Below are positions 61,153 to 64,000 of a stretch of DNA of 64,000 nt, in pieces. Made by a program: the position numbers and the translations under genes. The stretch's first letter is position 1. The number at the start of each line of letters is the position of its first letter. Source of the DNA: JALORV01 sp963775635 (GTDB lineage Bacteria; Pseudomonadota; Gammaproteobacteria; Burkholderiales; Burkholderiaceae_F); assembly GCA_963775635.1 (NCBI GenBank), contig CAVZJO010000004.1:1-64000 (forward strand). Direction: 5' to 3'. The notes beneath the pieces are model-generated. The model did no database searches. It saw nothing but the letters and a program-made list of their open reading frames with translations, and was not told where the DNA came from.

Positions 61153-62601
61153 ATGAATAGAAACGAACCGCTGGCGGCTCGACTTCCGATCAAACTCGAC
61201 TCGACGTCGAACGGAGAGTTCTGCCCGGTGGCGCTGCCGCGCGCGGCGCGAGTCGCGCGCGCGTTTGCACAGGCCGACATCGTCGCGGCGGCACAGCGTG
61301 TTGCACTATCGCGTCGCCGCTATCTCACGTCGCTGCTCGGCGCCGCGGCAACGCTGGCGGCGTTCAATCGGGCCTTCGCGGCAGCGGGAAAGCGCGGCGG
61401 ACTGTATGCGATTGCCCCCGAGGCGCCTTTCGAGAAAGCCGCCGCGCAGGCGAGCGTCGCCGGCGATGAGTTCATCTTCGACGTGCAACTGCATCATGTG
61501 AATCCGAAGGGGGCGTGGCGTAAGACCGCCGGGCCGGACGCGTTCAAATGGGCTCCGAAGAGCAACTGCGGTCAGGCCGACCATATCGAGTGCCTCTCGA
61601 GCGGCGCGCTGCTGAAGGACGTCTTCATGGATAGCGACACCGCGATCGGCGTGCTGTCGCACGTGCCGGGGGGACTTGACACCAATCCGCTCGATTTCGA
61701 GGCGGCCGGCGCGACGCTTGTGGCTGCCAACACGCTCGACGGCACCGAGCGGCTATTGCTGCACGGCCGCTGCATGCCGACGCTGGCGGGAGAAATCGAC
61801 GGCATGGACGCCCAGGTCGCGCGCTATCCGATCGCGGCGTTCAAGACCTACACGCAGTTCGGCCCGCCCGACGGGCCGGCCGGGTTCTTCCTCGACGATG
61901 ACCTTTACGGCGCGCAGTTCATCGAGCGCGCGCGCCGGCTCAAGGTGCGCAACATCGCCGTCCACAAGGGATTCCCGCTCGGGGCACGAGGCTACGAGTA
62001 CTCGACTGCGCGCGACATCGGTCCCGCCGCCGTCCGCTACCCGGACATGGCGTTCCTGATCTATCACTCCGGCTTCGATACCCGGGTCAAGGAGGGTCCG
62101 TACGACCCGCAGGCGAAGGCGGGGGTCGACGTTCTGGTGCGCTCGATGCGCGATGCGGGGCGGCCGCGCAACGTCTACGCCGAACTCGGCAGCACATGGC
62201 GCTACGTGATGCGCGATCCAGACCAGGCCGCGCACCTGCTCGGCAAACTGCTCGCGACCTTCGGCGAGGACAACATCCTGTGGGGCACCGACTCGATCTG
62301 GTACGGCAGTCCGCAGGACCAGATCCAGGCGTTCCGCGCGTTCGAGATCAGCCGCGAGTTCCAGGAGAAGTACGGCTACCCGGCGCTGACTCCGGCGATC
62401 AAGCGCAAGATCTTCGGCCTGAATGCCGCGCGCGTGTACCGACTGGAGCCCGCAGTCGTGCGACGGCGTCTCGCGCGCGACCGCGTCAAGAAGGCGAAGG
62501 ATGAGTACCTCAACGATCCGCAGCCGACCTTCGCGACGTACGGCCCGCGCACGCGTCGCGAATTCCTCGCCCTGAGGGAGATGCTCGGCGGACTGCCGTA
62601 A
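61153..62601 (+). CDS. Tat-exported amidohydrolase-family protein
   Basis: A 482-residue metal-dependent hydrolase (amidohydrolase 2 type). A twin-arginine signal, SRRRYLTSLLGAAATLAAFNRAF, begins only at about residue 53. The catalytic part has FIFDVQLHHVNPKG, YPIAAFKTYTQFG, KVRNIAVHKGFPLG, FLIYHSGFDTRV and ILWGTDSIWYGSPQDQIQAF. The long region before the Tat motif is odd; no ATG or GTG start lies directly in front of it, so the annotated start is kept. It probably hydrolyses or decarboxylates a ring or carboxylate in the periplasm. Confidence 0.82.
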   Translation: MNRNEPLAARLPIKLDSTSNGEFCPVALPRAARVARAFAQADIVAAAQRVALSRRRYLTSLLGAAATLAAFNRAFAAAGKRGGLYAIAPEAPFEKAAAQASVAGDEFIFDVQLHHVNPKGAWRKTAGPDAFKWAPKSNCGQADHIECLSSGALLKDVFMDSDTAIGVLSHVPGGLDTNPLDFEAAGATLVAANTLDGTERLLLHGRCMPTLAGEIDGMDAQVARYPIAAFKTYTQFGPPDGPAGFFLDDDLYGAQFIERARRLKVRNIAVHKGFPLGARGYEYSTARDIGPAAVRYPDMAFLIYHSGFDTRVKEGPYDPQAKAGVDVLVRSMRDAGRPRNVYAELGSTWRYVMRDPDQAAHLLGKLLATFGEDNILWGTDSIWYGSPQDQIQAFRAFEISREFQEKYGYPALTPAIKRKIFGLNAARVYRLEPAVVRRRLARDRVKKAKDEYLNDPQPTFATYGPRTRREFLALREMLGGLP

Positions 62602-62783
62602 CGTCGTCGGGCGGCGACGCCCTACGGGGCGCAGAAGTCTTTCAGGGTGTCCCGCATGTTGGGAGTCTCCGGTGCTGGCAGTTGCGGGAGGAGGTTTCGC
62701 TTCTTGTGGTTCAGGACTGGCCTCTCCACAATGGCCAGCGACCCCAACTCTTGATAGCGAAGTTCCTGCGTCCTTGCCCGCCG
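62602..62783. other. Gap before the mannonate dehydratase-like gene
   Basis: No recognisable gene. Short GC palindromes (GTCGTCGGGCGGCGAC and CGCCCTACGGGGCG) follow the amidohydrolase stop and could form hairpins, but no T-run is present. Confidence 0.35.
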
Positions 62784-63869
62784 ATGTACATCAGTGAACA
62801 GCTGCTGAATCCGAACGAGCGACGCCTGCGCCTGTCGACGCAGCTCGGCGTCGAGCATGTGGTGCTCGACAACCGCGGCACCGAACTGGTGTCGTCGGAC
62901 GGGGCGGTCAGTCCGTGGGATGTTCGCAAGCTCACCGACTACCGCAAGTGGGTCGAGGACTTCGGGTTGAAGATCGATGTCTTCGCGCTCGATGTCGGCT
63001 CGATCCTGCTCGATTCGCTGGTCGATCTCGACGGCGCGAAGAAACAACGCGACGTATTGAAGCGCAACGTCCAGGTTGCGTCGGATGCTGGCATCGACTG
63101 TCTCAAGTACAACGTGCAGATGGTCGGCATCACGCGCACCGGACTGAAGCCCGGCCGCGGTGGTGCGCAGAACTCGGGATTCGTCTACGCCGAATACTCG
63201 CCCGAGGCCGATCGAAAGCATTCTTACTGGGGCGTCGGGTACCCCACGAATCAAGACGAGGGAGATGCAGAGAGTGCGATGCTGTGCGGCCAGAAGATGG
63301 CGCGCGACGTGCCGCGAGTCTCGGAAGCGGACGGCTGGCGCGCGATCGAGTTCCTGGTCGAGGGCCTGGTCCCTGCCGCCGACGCCGCAGGCGTGCGGCT
63401 GGCTTGCCATCCGCACGATCCGGCGTACCCGGTTGGCGGGCTCAACGGCGTCGAGCACGTGATGGGTTCGGCCGACGGTATCCGCCGCTTCCTGGCGTTG
63501 AGTTCGAGCCGGAATCATGGACTCAACTTTTGCCAGGGCACGGTGGCCGAAATGTTCAAGACGCCGGGCGAGGCGATGATTCCGGTGATCGAAGAGTTCG
63601 CCTCGACCGGCCGCATCTTCATGGTTCACTTCCGGAACATCCGCGGCGGTTATCTCGACTTCCAGGAAGTGTTCCCGGACGAAGGCGACGTCGATATGTT
63701 CGAGGCGATCAAGGCCTACCAGCGCGGCGGCTACGCCGGTCCGCTGTGTCCGGATCATGTCCCGGTGTCCGAGCTCGACGAGAACCGCGAGCGTTTCATG
63801 TCGTTCGCGCTCGGCTACACGCGTGGACTGCTGCAGGCAGCGGGTGTGTGGACCACTCCGCGGCACTGA
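62784..63869 (+). CDS. uxuA: Mannonate dehydratase-like (UxuA family) TIM-barrel protein
   Basis: A 361-residue TIM-barrel enzyme of the UxuA type, whose best-known member dehydrates D-mannonate to 2-keto-3-deoxygluconate. It has YRKWVEDFGLKIDVFALD, IDCLKYNVQMVG, GVRLACHPHDPAYPVGGLNG with metal-binding His, LNFCQGTVAEMF, FMVHFRNIRGGYLDFQEVF and PLCPDHVP. The ATG at 62784 (MYISEQLL) is chosen. The context (molybdenum hydroxylase, amidohydrolase, Bug receptor) leaves open a substrate other than mannonate. Confidence 0.75.
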   Translation: MYISEQLLNPNERRLRLSTQLGVEHVVLDNRGTELVSSDGAVSPWDVRKLTDYRKWVEDFGLKIDVFALDVGSILLDSLVDLDGAKKQRDVLKRNVQVASDAGIDCLKYNVQMVGITRTGLKPGRGGAQNSGFVYAEYSPEADRKHSYWGVGYPTNQDEGDAESAMLCGQKMARDVPRVSEADGWRAIEFLVEGLVPAADAAGVRLACHPHDPAYPVGGLNGVEHVMGSADGIRRFLALSSSRNHGLNFCQGTVAEMFKTPGEAMIPVIEEFASTGRIFMVHFRNIRGGYLDFQEVFPDEGDVDMFEAIKAYQRGGYAGPLCPDHVPVSELDENRERFMSFALGYTRGLLQAAGVWTTPRH

Positions 63870-63913
63870 TTGATCATTGATTTGCGTTGTTGATTTAACG
63901 AGAGGAGACACCG

Positions 63914-64000
63914 ATGTTTCGACGTACCTTGCTGAGTGCGGTGGCCGCCGCGGCGCTGCTGGTTGCGAGCCCCGCGGCGCTCGCGCAGGACAACTACCCG
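63914..64000 (+). CDS. Start of a probable Bug-family solute-binding receptor (cut by window end)
   Basis: Only the first 29 codons are inside the window. They encode a signal peptide (LLSAVAAAALLVASPAALAQ) followed by DNYP, the usual mature start of TctC-like Bug receptors. The ribosome site AGAGGAGA precedes the ATG. It is in line with the uxuA-like gene, so it may be the receptor for the substrate of this cluster. Confidence 0.6.
   Translation, partial: MFRRTLLSAVAAAALLVASPAALAQDNYP

Overview
This window looks like chromosomal DNA from a high-GC betaproteobacterium, most probably Burkholderiales. The evidence is the gene order leuS-lptE-holA-proA, metG divergent from apbC, polA next to a DUF2782-like gene and thrB, DUF3460-scpA, and several Bug-family (TctC-like) periplasmic receptors. 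No ribosomal RNA, tRNA, CRISPR array, insertion sequence or prophage was seen.

Layout. Positions 1-18.8 kb are mostly housekeeping: the end of a patatin-like gene, rlmL, a DsbA-family thioredoxin-fold protein, a HemJ-like membrane protein, proA-holA-lptE-leuS on the minus strand, uvrD, a BPSS1780-type membrane protein, thrB, a DUF2782-like gene, a LOG-family gene, polA, scpA and a SmpA-like lipoprotein. Positions 18.8-26.2 kb hold a six-gene minus-strand operon (hyfB-C-E-F-G-I homologues) for an energy-converting membrane complex. Its large subunit lacks the nickel-binding cysteines of a hydrogenase. metG and apbC follow.

Positions 29.8-43.8 kb are accessory metabolism: a beta-propeller lipoprotein, two Bug receptors, a signal-less ModA-like protein, and a quinoprotein/cytochrome district (YVTN propeller, Sel1 protein, di-haem cytochrome c peroxidase, cytochrome b561, ankyrin protein, PQQ-dependent dehydrogenase, cytochrome c4-like protein). 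After these come an SDR and a tightly overlapping operon with a beta-keto acid cleavage enzyme and a lambda-crystallin-type dehydrogenase.

Positions 43.8-54.5 kb group parts of a cyclic-nucleotide signalling route: a class III phosphodiesterase, a class III adenylate cyclase/AAA/TPR protein, a SulP transporter with STAS and cyclic-nucleotide-binding domains, and a bacterial homologue of neuropathy target esterase with a cyclic-nucleotide-binding domain. Positions 54.5-64 kb carry DUF1992, a stand-alone 5'-3' exonuclease, an XdhC-like maturation factor divergent from a three-subunit molybdenum hydroxylase operon, then VOC, Tat-exported amidohydrolase, mannonate dehydratase-like and Bug-receptor genes.

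A major caveat is that many genes are split by frameshifts: rlmL, leuS, metG, uvrD, hyfB, hyfG, the adenylate cyclase, the cytochrome c peroxidase and others. Essential genes are affected and the protein continues coherently in another frame, so most of these are probably sequencing or assembly indels rather than decay. Coordinates for such genes span the whole reconstructed gene.
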